A stretch of DNA of 35,662 bases from JAXGTO01 sp040774885 (lineage in GTDB: Bacteria > Actinomycetota > Coriobacteriia > Coriobacteriales > Eggerthellaceae). The notes under the pieces are model-generated. The model was given only the letters and a program-made list of their open reading frames with translations. It was not told where the DNA came from and made no database searches. Of the stretch, positions 7,887 through 14,385 are shown piece after piece (position 1 is the first letter of the stretch; the number at the start of each line of letters is the position of its first letter). The translations under genes and the position numbers were made by a program. The DNA lies in contig JAXGTO010000026.1 in assembly GCA_040774885.1 (NCBI GenBank), forward strand, positions 1 to 35,662, read 5' to 3'.

Positions 7887-8762
7887 ATGGCAGAAATCAC
7901 CGCCGCTTTGGTCAAGGAACTGCGCGAGATGACCGGTGCAGGTATGATGGAATGCAAGAAGGCCCTGGTAGAGGCCGAAGGCGAACTCGATGCCGCCGTA
8001 GACGTGCTGCGCACGGCCGGTCTTGCCGCCGTGGCCAAGAAGGCCGGCCGCGCCACCAACGAGGGCACCGTCATGGCCCTCGTGTCCGATGATCACACCA
8101 CGGGTGCCCTGGTCGAGCTCAACTGCGAGACCGACTTCGTGGGCATCAACGAGAAGTTCACCGCCTATGCCGCCACCATCGCACGTGCCGTCGTTGCCAA
8201 CGACCCCTGCGACCTCGACGCCCTCAAAGCTTCCGAGATCGACGGCGAAACCGTCGATGCCGTCATCACCGACTGCATCCACACCATGGGCGAGAACACG
8301 CAGCTCACCCGCTTCGCCCGCATGAGCGTGCAGGGCGGCGCCGTGGTCAACTACATCCACGGTGCAGGCAAGATCGGCGTTCTCGTCGGTTTCGAACTGG
8401 GCAACCAGGCCACTGCTTCCAATGATGACTTCCTGAAGTTCGGCCGCGACATCGCCATGCAGGTGGCCGCCGCCGCTCCCGTGGCTGCCACGCGCGACGA
8501 CGTCGACCCCGCCATCATCGAGCACGAAAAGGGCATCTACATGGCTCAGGCCGCCGAATCCGGCAAGCCCGAGGCCATCCAGGAAAAGATCGCCGTGGGC
8601 CGCATGGAGAAGTTCTTCAAGGAAAGCGTTCTCACCGAGCAGGAATTCGTCAAAGATCCCGACAAAACGGTTTCGCAGTATGCGGAAGAGACCGCCAAGG
8701 CTCTGGGCGACACCATCAAGATCGTCTCGTTCGAGCGCTTCGTTTTGGGCGAGGCCGAATAG
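7887..8762 (+). CDS. tsf: Translation elongation factor Ts
   Basis: EF-Ts (291 aa) exchanges GDP for GTP on EF-Tu in the cytoplasm. The N-terminal UBA-like domain reads LVKELREMTGAGMMECKKAL (8-27), and the core motif CETDFV is at 80-85. The length is typical of a full-size bacterial EF-Ts. GGAAAGGAA ends about 5 nt before the ATG. It is co-transcribed with rpsB through the intergenic hairpin, and a strong terminator follows. In many bacteria pyrH and frr come next; here they do not. Confidence 0.98.
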   Translation: MAEITAALVKELREMTGAGMMECKKALVEAEGELDAAVDVLRTAGLAAVAKKAGRATNEGTVMALVSDDHTTGALVELNCETDFVGINEKFTAYAATIARAVVANDPCDLDALKASEIDGETVDAVITDCIHTMGENTQLTRFARMSVQGGAVVNYIHGAGKIGVLVGFELGNQATASNDDFLKFGRDIAMQVAAAAPVAATRDDVDPAIIEHEKGIYMAQAAESGKPEAIQEKIAVGRMEKFFKESVLTEQEFVKDPDKTVSQYAEETAKALGDTIKIVSFERFVLGEAE

Positions 8763-8798
8763 CCCGCTGGCGCATTTGCAGCAATCGTTCGATTTGCG

Positions 8799-8856
8799 CG
8801 ACCCCGCGCCGTTGCAAGCCCATCTTTGGTAGGCTTTGCACGGGCGGGGTCGTTTT
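8799..8856 (+). terminator. Rho-independent terminator after tsf
   Basis: CGACCCCGC at 8799 pairs with GCGGGGTCG ending at 8852. The interior can also pair (GCAAGCC with GGCTTTGC). It is followed directly by TTTT (8853-8856). It ends the rpsB-tsf transcript 38 nt before murA. Confidence 0.8.
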
Positions 8857-8894
8857 CGATTCCGCATAGGGTAGCCAAGAAGAGGGAATGAGAG

Positions 8895-10190
8895 ATGTCC
8901 GAAGAAGTTATCATCGCGCGCGAAAGCGCTAATCTGCGTGGCACCGTGCCCATCTCGGGTGCCAAGAATTCCGCGCTCAAGCTCATGGCCGCCGCGTTAT
9001 TGGGGCAGGGCTCCAGCACCATCCATAACGTTCCCGTAATCTCCGACATCGATATCATGGCGCAGGTGCTCGGTTATCTTGGCGCCGATGTGCGCCGTGA
9101 AGGCCATACGCTCACCATCGACACCGCTGCGGTCAACACCCACGAAACCCCCTATGAACTCGTATCCAAGATGCGCGCCAGCATCGCCGTGTTGGGTCCG
9201 TTGGTCGGCCGGTTCGGCTGCGCCCGCGTGGCCATGCCCGGCGGTTGCCAGATAGGTGCGCGCAAAATCGACATGCACCTGGTGGGCATGCACGCGCTGG
9301 GCGTCGACTTCCAGGTGGAACACGGATACCTGCACGCCAGCACGCCCGAAGGCCTGCATGGCGGCAACGTGGTGCTCGATTTTCCCAGCGTGGGGGCAAC
9401 CGAGAACACTTTGATGGCGGCCGTTGTCGCCGACGGCCATACCGTCATCGAAAACGCCGCACGCGAACCTGAAATCGAAGATTTGGCGAACATGCTCAAC
9501 ACCATGGGCGCCAAGGTGACCGGAGCCGGGTCTTCGCTCATCGAAATCGACGGCGTGTCGATAGACAGCATGCATCCGTGCGAACACTCCACGGTGGGAG
9601 ATCGCATCGAAGCCGGCACATTCTTGGTGGGTGGCGCCCTGATGGGCGGCCCCGTCACGGTCAAGGGCGTCGATCCTGCCTATCTGCGCATGGCTTTGGT
9701 CAAGTTGCGCGCCATGGGGTGCTCCGTCGATATTGATGGAGATTCCATCACGGTCGAGCGCGATGCCCCGCTTCAAGCCATCGATATCCAGACGCTTCCG
9801 CATCCCGGATTCCCCACCGACCTGCAGGCGCAGTTCATGTTGCTGTGCTCGCTTGCACAGGGGAGTTCCGTCATCACCGAAAATGTGTTCGAGAACCGCT
9901 TCATGTTCGCCGCCGAGCTGTCCCGCATGGGTGCCGATATCACCATCGACGATCACCACGCCGTGGTGAACGGCGTCGATTCGCTGCAGGGCGCCCCGGT
10001 CGAGTCGACCGACTTGCGTGCCGGCGCCGCTTTGGTGTTGGCCGGGTTGGTCGCCGAAGGCGAGACCATCGTGCGCAAGATAGCCCACATCGATCGCGGC
10101 TACGAAGACTACGTGGGCAAGTTGCGCGCCCTGGGCGCCGATGTCGAACGCCGCACGGTGGATGCCGACGCGCTCATCGAATCGCTGTAA
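8895..10190 (+). CDS. murA: UDP-N-acetylglucosamine 1-carboxyvinyltransferase
   Basis: MurA (431 aa) carries out the first committed step of peptidoglycan synthesis: transfer of enolpyruvate from PEP to UDP-GlcNAc in the cytoplasm. The N-terminal SGAKNSALKL (21-30) holds the conserved Lys. The active-site loop is AMPGGCQIGARKIDMH, with the catalytic Cys at 118; because this Cys is retained (mycobacterial MurA has Asp), the target should be fosfomycin-sensitive. The C-terminal half has the usual second EPSP-synthase-like lobe (FPTDLQAQFM, DLRAGAALVLAGL). A GAAGAGGGAATGAGAG purine stretch precedes the ATG. The next gene starts 15 nt after the stop, suggesting one transcript. Confidence 0.97.
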   Translation: MSEEVIIARESANLRGTVPISGAKNSALKLMAAALLGQGSSTIHNVPVISDIDIMAQVLGYLGADVRREGHTLTIDTAAVNTHETPYELVSKMRASIAVLGPLVGRFGCARVAMPGGCQIGARKIDMHLVGMHALGVDFQVEHGYLHASTPEGLHGGNVVLDFPSVGATENTLMAAVVADGHTVIENAAREPEIEDLANMLNTMGAKVTGAGSSLIEIDGVSIDSMHPCEHSTVGDRIEAGTFLVGGALMGGPVTVKGVDPAYLRMALVKLRAMGCSVDIDGDSITVERDAPLQAIDIQTLPHPGFPTDLQAQFMLLCSLAQGSSVITENVFENRFMFAAELSRMGADITIDDHHAVVNGVDSLQGAPVESTDLRAGAALVLAGLVAEGETIVRKIAHIDRGYEDYVGKLRALGADVERRTVDADALIESL

Positions 10191-10205
10191 GCTCGGTAAC
10201 GGCAC

Positions 10206-11681
10206 ATGGCCCGCAAGAACAACCGCTTCACCCAATCCCAGGGACGGCGCACTTCCGAGCAGATGAGATCGTCCACCATAGGCGCCCACGTCGAGCGCAA
10301 CGCCGACTCTGCCGCCCGCAGCAAGCTCAAGCTTTCCAGCCAGCGCAAAAACGAACGGGCCAATCGCGGTGTCATCCATACCGTCACGCCCGACACCTAT
10401 TCGCGTGAAAGCGCATCTTCTTATGCGCGCCGCATCCGCCGGCAAGGATCGGTGGTGCAGGCTGCGCGCATCAATCGCGCAAAGGGAATAGCCATCGGCG
10501 TGCTCGTGGTCATCGTGGCGGTTGCCGCGGCCATCGCCGTGGGATGGTTCACCTACACGTCTTCGATTTCCAGCAAGTTCGCGCTTTCAGACGATGCCGC
10601 CAAAGCGGCCCTCACGGCACCTTCCGATGCTTCGTCTCCCTACTATGTGCTGGTTGAAGGCGAGTTCGATGATGGTGTCAATGATTACGAGGGCCCCGGT
10701 TTGCTCATGCTGGTGCGTGTCGATGCCGCAGATTCCCAAGTGTCTATCGTCGACATTCCCAGTTCGCTCGAGACCACGCTGTCAGATGGAAAGACGCATA
10801 CGCTGCCCTATGCGCAAGTGCTGGGCGGCGATGCCGGGTTGATTTCTGCTGTCGAGAGTTTCTCCGGCGTATCCATCTCGCATCTGTTCAAAGTGGATTC
10901 CAACGGCTTCCAGTCGCTTGTCGACAGCGTGGGCGGCATCACCGTCGACGTTCCGCAAGAAGTCGATGATCCCGATGCGGGCGACGTCTATATCCCTGCC
11001 GGCACCCAAACGCTCGATGGCGCCGAAGCGCTCGAGTTGTGCCGCGCCAACAATTACACCGACCCCATCGAGGTGCAATCCACCAACCAGCTCAACGTGC
11101 TCACGGCGTTGTTCGAAAAGGTTGCCGACACGCCCTCTTCCGATGTCAATGGACTGCTTGATTCGATAGGATCGTCGTTCAAGACCGACATGAGCCTCGA
11201 TGACCTCCATGGCCTTTTCGATGCGTTCGGCTCCGACTCCACCGTGCATACCGGACATGTCCCCGGCATTCAGCAGGTAGAAACCGATGGAACCTACTTC
11301 ATCGTCTCGTCTTCGGCTTGGTCGAACATGATGTCGGTGGTTGATTCCGGCGGTGATCCCTCGTCGCAAAACGCCGTCGTTTCGCTCGATCCGTCGCAAG
11401 TGAGCATCACCGTCAAAAACGGTGCTGCGGTCAACGGTGCGGCCACCCAGCTCAAAAGCTTGCTCGAAGGCAAGGGATATACAGTGGGGGATGTCGGCAG
11501 CACCGATACCGCTGCGTATTCCGAGACCCTGGTGGTCTATCTGGACAGCACGTACGAAGGAGCCGCCGAAGACGTGGTCAACGCCATGGGCGTGGGTCGT
11601 ACTGTCGATGGCAGCGCCTACTACAGTTTCGATACGGACCTCGAAGTGATAATCGGCAGCGACTGGAAGCCCATCTCCTGA
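10206..11681 (+). CDS. LytR-CpsA-Psr family protein, catalytic residues degenerate
   Basis: A 491-aa membrane protein: a basic cytoplasmic N-terminus (1-92), one helix at about 94-116, an LCP domain (~145-305) and a LytR_C-type domain (~398-487). LCP enzymes attach polyprenyl-linked glycopolymers to peptidoglycan. The fold markers are present (GVSISHLFKVDSNGFQSLVD, GGITVDVP, PAGTQTLDGAEALEL), but the residues that bind the pyrophosphate lipid are mostly gone: the usual RSDT block reads GPGL (163-166), the usual IPRD reads IPSS (184-187), and the later Arg-rich block keeps one Arg (LCRANN, 278-283). It may bind ligands without catalysis or be a changed enzyme. It starts 15 nt after murA with no clear ribosome site, so translation coupling is likely. 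Confidence 0.85.
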   Translation: MARKNNRFTQSQGRRTSEQMRSSTIGAHVERNADSAARSKLKLSSQRKNERANRGVIHTVTPDTYSRESASSYARRIRRQGSVVQAARINRAKGIAIGVLVVIVAVAAAIAVGWFTYTSSISSKFALSDDAAKAALTAPSDASSPYYVLVEGEFDDGVNDYEGPGLLMLVRVDAADSQVSIVDIPSSLETTLSDGKTHTLPYAQVLGGDAGLISAVESFSGVSISHLFKVDSNGFQSLVDSVGGITVDVPQEVDDPDAGDVYIPAGTQTLDGAEALELCRANNYTDPIEVQSTNQLNVLTALFEKVADTPSSDVNGLLDSIGSSFKTDMSLDDLHGLFDAFGSDSTVHTGHVPGIQQVETDGTYFIVSSSAWSNMMSVVDSGGDPSSQNAVVSLDPSQVSITVKNGAAVNGAATQLKSLLEGKGYTVGDVGSTDTAAYSETLVVYLDSTYEGAAEDVVNAMGVGRTVDGSAYYSFDTDLEVIIGSDWKPIS

Positions 11682-11684
11682 GGC

Positions 11685-11772
11685 CCTGGGGCGGGCGCGT
11701 CCGGTCTTGCTCGCGCCTTCCGCAGCGCCAGTGCGCTACGGCGCTCAAACGGCCGAATCACTCCGCCCCAGG
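11685..11772. repeat. 88-bp intergenic inverted-repeat element
   Basis: CCTGGGGCGG (11685-11694) is the exact inverted complement of CCGCCCCAGG (11763-11772). Its right-inner end, GGCCGAATCACT, resembles the inner end (GGCCGAACCGCT) of a 90-bp element at 31251-31340 that sits in the same place relative to an upstream stop codon. It starts 4 nt after the LCP gene stop and could act as a terminator or REP-like element. Confidence 0.6.
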
Positions 11773-11828
11773 ACCCCAGAGCTTTTCGGGGGCAGCGATG
11801 GGCGCTTCCGGTCTTGCTCGCGCTTTCT
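11693..11828. repeat. Imperfect 29-bp direct repeats
   Basis: GGGCGCGTCCGGTCTTGCTC... at 11693-11721 recurs as GGGCGCTTCCGGTCTTGCTC... at 11800-11828, with 26 of 29 positions identical. The first copy lies inside the inverted-repeat element, the second just beyond it, 107 bp away. Confidence 0.8.
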
Positions 11829-11837
11829 TTGAACGAA

Positions 11838-11874
11838 AAAGAACGCCTCCGCATTTCAGGCGAAGACGTTCTTT
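11838..11874. terminator. Bidirectional terminator between LCP and FKBP genes
   Basis: AAAGAACG (11838-11845) pairs with CGTTCTTT (11867-11874). The A-run on the left and T-run on the right allow use in both directions. It lies between the convergent genes ending at 11681 and 11898. Confidence 0.65.
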
Positions 11875-11897
11875 GGGTTTCCGTGCATGGGGTGGGG

Positions 11898-12326
11898 CTA
11901 TTCGCCAACTTCTACCAGGGTGATTTCGAAGTTCAGGTCTTTGCCGGCCATTTCGTGGTTCATGTCGAAAGTGGCCACACCATCGACGATTTCAGTGACC
12001 ATGCAGGGGAAAGGCTGGCCGTCGGGGCCCTGCATCCAGATCTGCTCTCCCACGGGAATCTGGTCGCCGTTGGGAATCTTGTCAACGGGAACCTTCTGAA
12101 TCAATTGCTCGTCGCGCTCGCCATAGGCTTCCGCGGCGGGGATGTGGACCGTCTTGGTTTCGCCGACTTCCATTTCTTCCACGGCCTTGTCGAATCCGGG
12201 GATCATCTGGCCGGCCATGCACACGAACTCGATGGGTTCGCCGCGTTTGACGGACGAGTCGAATTCTGTTCCGTCGTCCAATGTGCCCACGTAATGCGCC
12301 TTGACGTTCTTTCCTGCATTGCCCAT
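11898..12326 (-). CDS. FKBP-type peptidyl-prolyl isomerase (SlyD-like)
   Basis: The protein (142 aa) has the SlyD arrangement: an FKBP core split by an inserted flap. Core motifs are HYVGTLDDGTEFDSS, GQMIPGFDKAVEEM and AYGERDEQLIQKVP, followed by a flap (~75-120) and the closing DMNHEMAGKDLNFEITLVEV. Residues expected to contact proline (the Tyr, Phe-Asp and Ile-Pro-Gly positions) are present, so isomerase activity is expected. The His/Cys-rich metal-binding tail of E. coli SlyD is absent. It catalyses cis-trans proline isomerisation and acts as a chaperone in the cytoplasm. AAGGAGG lies 4 nt before the ATG. It is the last gene of a leftward three-gene group, 12 nt after a paralogue. Confidence 0.92.
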   Translation of the reverse strand: MGNAGKNVKAHYVGTLDDGTEFDSSVKRGEPIEFVCMAGQMIPGFDKAVEEMEVGETKTVHIPAAEAYGERDEQLIQKVPVDKIPNGDQIPVGEQIWMQGPDGQPFPCMVTEIVDGVATFDMNHEMAGKDLNFEITLVEVGE

Positions 12327-12338
12327 GGGGCCTCCTTT

Positions 12339-12857
12339 TCAGTGGATATCTGTGTGCTTCAGGATACCTTGCTCTTCCCGTCGTTTGTCGGCTCGGCTCA
12401 AATCCTCCACGGAAAGCAATGTGATGCGGAAGTTGAGGGCCTTGGCGATGGCATCGGGATTCATATCGAATACGGCTTCTTCTTCGTTCACGCTCACCAC
12501 GCGCGCGGGGTAGGTCTGCCCATCGGGGGATTCCAGATTCACCATCTCTCCCACGGGCAGTACCTTGCCTGCGGGGATGTCGGCCCGCTTCACCCGCATC
12601 ACCCGTTCTTCTCGATGGATGTCGTAGGCGGTTTCGGGTTCCACGCGCACCTGACGTGTTTCGCCGGGCACCATCGTGCGCACCGCTTCGATGAATTCTG
12701 GCGGCATCCAGCCTTCCACGCAGGGGAAACGGATGGGAGCCGCACCCTCGGTGGTCATGAATGTGCTTCCGTCATCGAAGAAGCCGGCGTAATGGACCGT
12801 AGCCATCTTGCCGGAGTTGTCCGTTTTCGACTGCTCTTGGTCCAGGTTGTCCTCCAT
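12339..12857 (-). CDS. Divergent FKBP-type protein (degenerate SlyD paralogue)
   Basis: The protein (172 aa) aligns with the downstream SlyD-like protein from about residue 18 (MATVHYAGFFDDGSTF) to about 150 (ALNFRITLLSVED). Several active-site positions are changed: FD of the EFD motif is FM, IPGF is replaced by MPPEF, AYG by AYD, and the NHxxAGKxL block by NPDAIAKAL. This suggests a chaperone-like or binding role rather than efficient isomerisation. It has a polar N-terminal extension of 17 residues and a charged tail. The first ATG (12857) has no clear ribosome site and lies 21 nt after the upstream stop, so coupling is likely; Met18 is an alternative start. Confidence 0.8.
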   Translation of the reverse strand: MEDNLDQEQSKTDNSGKMATVHYAGFFDDGSTFMTTEGAAPIRFPCVEGWMPPEFIEAVRTMVPGETRQVRVEPETAYDIHREERVMRVKRADIPAGKVLPVGEMVNLESPDGQTYPARVVSVNEEEAVFDMNPDAIAKALNFRITLLSVEDLSRADKRREEQGILKHTDIH

Positions 12858-12878
12858 GGCGGTGGCGTCGAATCGATA

Positions 12879-14159
12879 TCAGGCCGTGGTAACGACGGTG
12901 AGGTCGGCCAGCGTGGTGCGGTTCAAACACAGTTCCATCAGCGGCTCCAACAGCTCTCGTTCGTCTTTGGGCAAGCCCAGCTTGGCCACGAGGAACAAGC
13001 GCTCAGCCAGCTGCCATACGGGTTTGCCGTACACGGTTGCGTCGTAGCCTTTCGCCATCAATTCCTCTTTGGCCTCGGCCACATCGGAGTTCAACGTGCA
13101 TTCGGCAACCAGACGTTCGGCGGCAGCCATGCTTTCATCGTTGGCGAACAGCCCCTTGATAAGGGCGGCATAGGCTATCGCGTATTCGGGCGGCAGGGAA
13201 TCGGCGGGGCGGATTTCGATATAGGTCTTCAGGCGGACATCGTTGAACAGCATGGAAACGGCATGCTCGACGTCGGATCGCTGCATGGGGGTGTCGGCAT
13301 AGAGTTCGCCGAAGGTCTTCTCGGAAAAGCACCATTCGGCGGTTTTACAGGGAACCAGGATGGCCGGGGTGTCCAGGATGTATTCGGCGTAGTCGCGCAG
13401 GCCGAACCCGTCTTCCACCACGCCGGGCACCAAGTTGCAGCGGTCGGGGTCGCAGTACTTCCACACTTCGGTGCGCATGAGCTCGTGTTCGCGCGGCATC
13501 CCTTCGAAGATGGGGGCGTTGTCGGTGACCAGCGAGAAAATCGGCACCAGCTTGTTGGCAAGGCGCATCTTGCGCAGGCAGTCTTCGGCATCTTCGGCAT
13601 CGATGGAAACCTGGGTCGAAGCGGTGCAGCGCATCATGCTCGGCCCGTACACGCCGATGTTTCGCAGGTACATGTCCATGAAACGGTAGCGGCGTTTGGG
13701 GATCAATTCGGTTTCTTGGGCATGCGCGGTGGGGTGATAGCCGATTTCCATCAGCTCTTCGCCCACGCCGTCGATGAGCTTTGCCAAGTTGTCGTCGAAG
13801 TTCTGGAAGCAATCGAGCGCATCGTGCAGAGATGAGAACGGCCCGGCGGAAAGCTCCACTTGGGCGGCGGGCTCCAAGGTGACGGCCTCGATGATGCCGC
13901 TATCGCTGCGTGCAACACCCAGCAGGTCGTGATCGCCATCATAGGTGGTGTCCGGATACCATTGCTGCAGCTGCTCCAAAAGCCAGCGCACGCCGTGTTC
14001 TTCGGAATAGGTGACCGGCGCGCCGTCTGCGCGATGCACCAACGTGTGTTCGAGCTCGATGCCGACGAATCCGCGGGCCGGTTTGAATCCGCTTTCGAAA
14101 TAGTCGACGATGGCCGCAACATTGCTCTCGCGGCAGGGCTGCGTTTCGGTCTGTTTCAC
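12879..14159 (-). CDS. Glutamate-cysteine ligase family protein (GCS2 type)
   Basis: The 426-aa protein has features of the GCS2 family (plant/actinobacterial glutamate-cysteine ligase): GFVGIELEHTLV near residue 35, VELSAGPFSSLHDALDC, GYHPTAHAQETELIPKRRYR, YGPSMMRCTASTQVSIDAED and YIEIRPADSLPPEYA. Family members join glutamate and cysteine through the gamma carboxyl with ATP in the cytoplasm, the first step of glutathione or ergothioneine-type thiol synthesis. No gshB is visible in the window, so the product may be gamma-glutamylcysteine or another gamma-glutamyl amide. I chose the GTG at 14157-14159: GGAG lies 6 nt upstream and the usual N-terminus follows; the in-frame TTG at 14222 lacks a site. 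It heads a leftward group with two FKBP genes. Confidence 0.82.
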   Translation of the reverse strand: MKQTETQPCRESNVAAIVDYFESGFKPARGFVGIELEHTLVHRADGAPVTYSEEHGVRWLLEQLQQWYPDTTYDGDHDLLGVARSDSGIIEAVTLEPAAQVELSAGPFSSLHDALDCFQNFDDNLAKLIDGVGEELMEIGYHPTAHAQETELIPKRRYRFMDMYLRNIGVYGPSMMRCTASTQVSIDAEDAEDCLRKMRLANKLVPIFSLVTDNAPIFEGMPREHELMRTEVWKYCDPDRCNLVPGVVEDGFGLRDYAEYILDTPAILVPCKTAEWCFSEKTFGELYADTPMQRSDVEHAVSMLFNDVRLKTYIEIRPADSLPPEYAIAYAALIKGLFANDESMAAAERLVAECTLNSDVAEAKEELMAKGYDATVYGKPVWQLAERLFLVAKLGLPKDERELLEPLMELCLNRTTLADLTVVTTA

Positions 14160-14260
14160 GTTTCGCTCCGCTCCATGATGGAATATGATGCTCGGGTGCG
14201 TTTTTCGCGCACGGGCCGTCAAACACGCAGACCCGTAGTTTCTATGCTAGACCATTTGCG

Positions 14261-14266
14261 TATAAT
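14261..14266 (+). promoter_or_regulatory. Candidate -10 box for the 4,6-dehydratase gene
   Basis: A perfect TATAAT lies in the divergent gap between the GCS2 gene and the dehydratase gene, about 120 nt before the latter's start. The -35 region (near 14238-14243, GTTTCT) is poor. A TTGACA at 14299 has no -10 at usable spacing. Confidence 0.35.
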
Positions 14267-14385
14267 CAAAAGGGTTCATCGGGCGGCTTGTTGGCTTTTT
14301 GACAACTGGCGGCCACCCGAAGGGCATTATCGCAGGGTGCACGGCGCTCGTTGCAACGCCGCCTGCACCGAAGACGAAAGGCACC

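Noticed and set aside
11814..13835. Long open frame (about 670 codons) antisense to the FKBP and ligase genes
   Set aside because: It runs opposite to well-recognised genes and its translation is rich in His, Gly and Phe without domains. Such shadows arise from GC-biased codon use.
14299..14330. TTGACA as -35 box of the dehydratase promoter
   Set aside because: The only -10-like sequence downstream (CATTAT) is 20 nt away, too far. TATAAT at 14261 is the better candidate.
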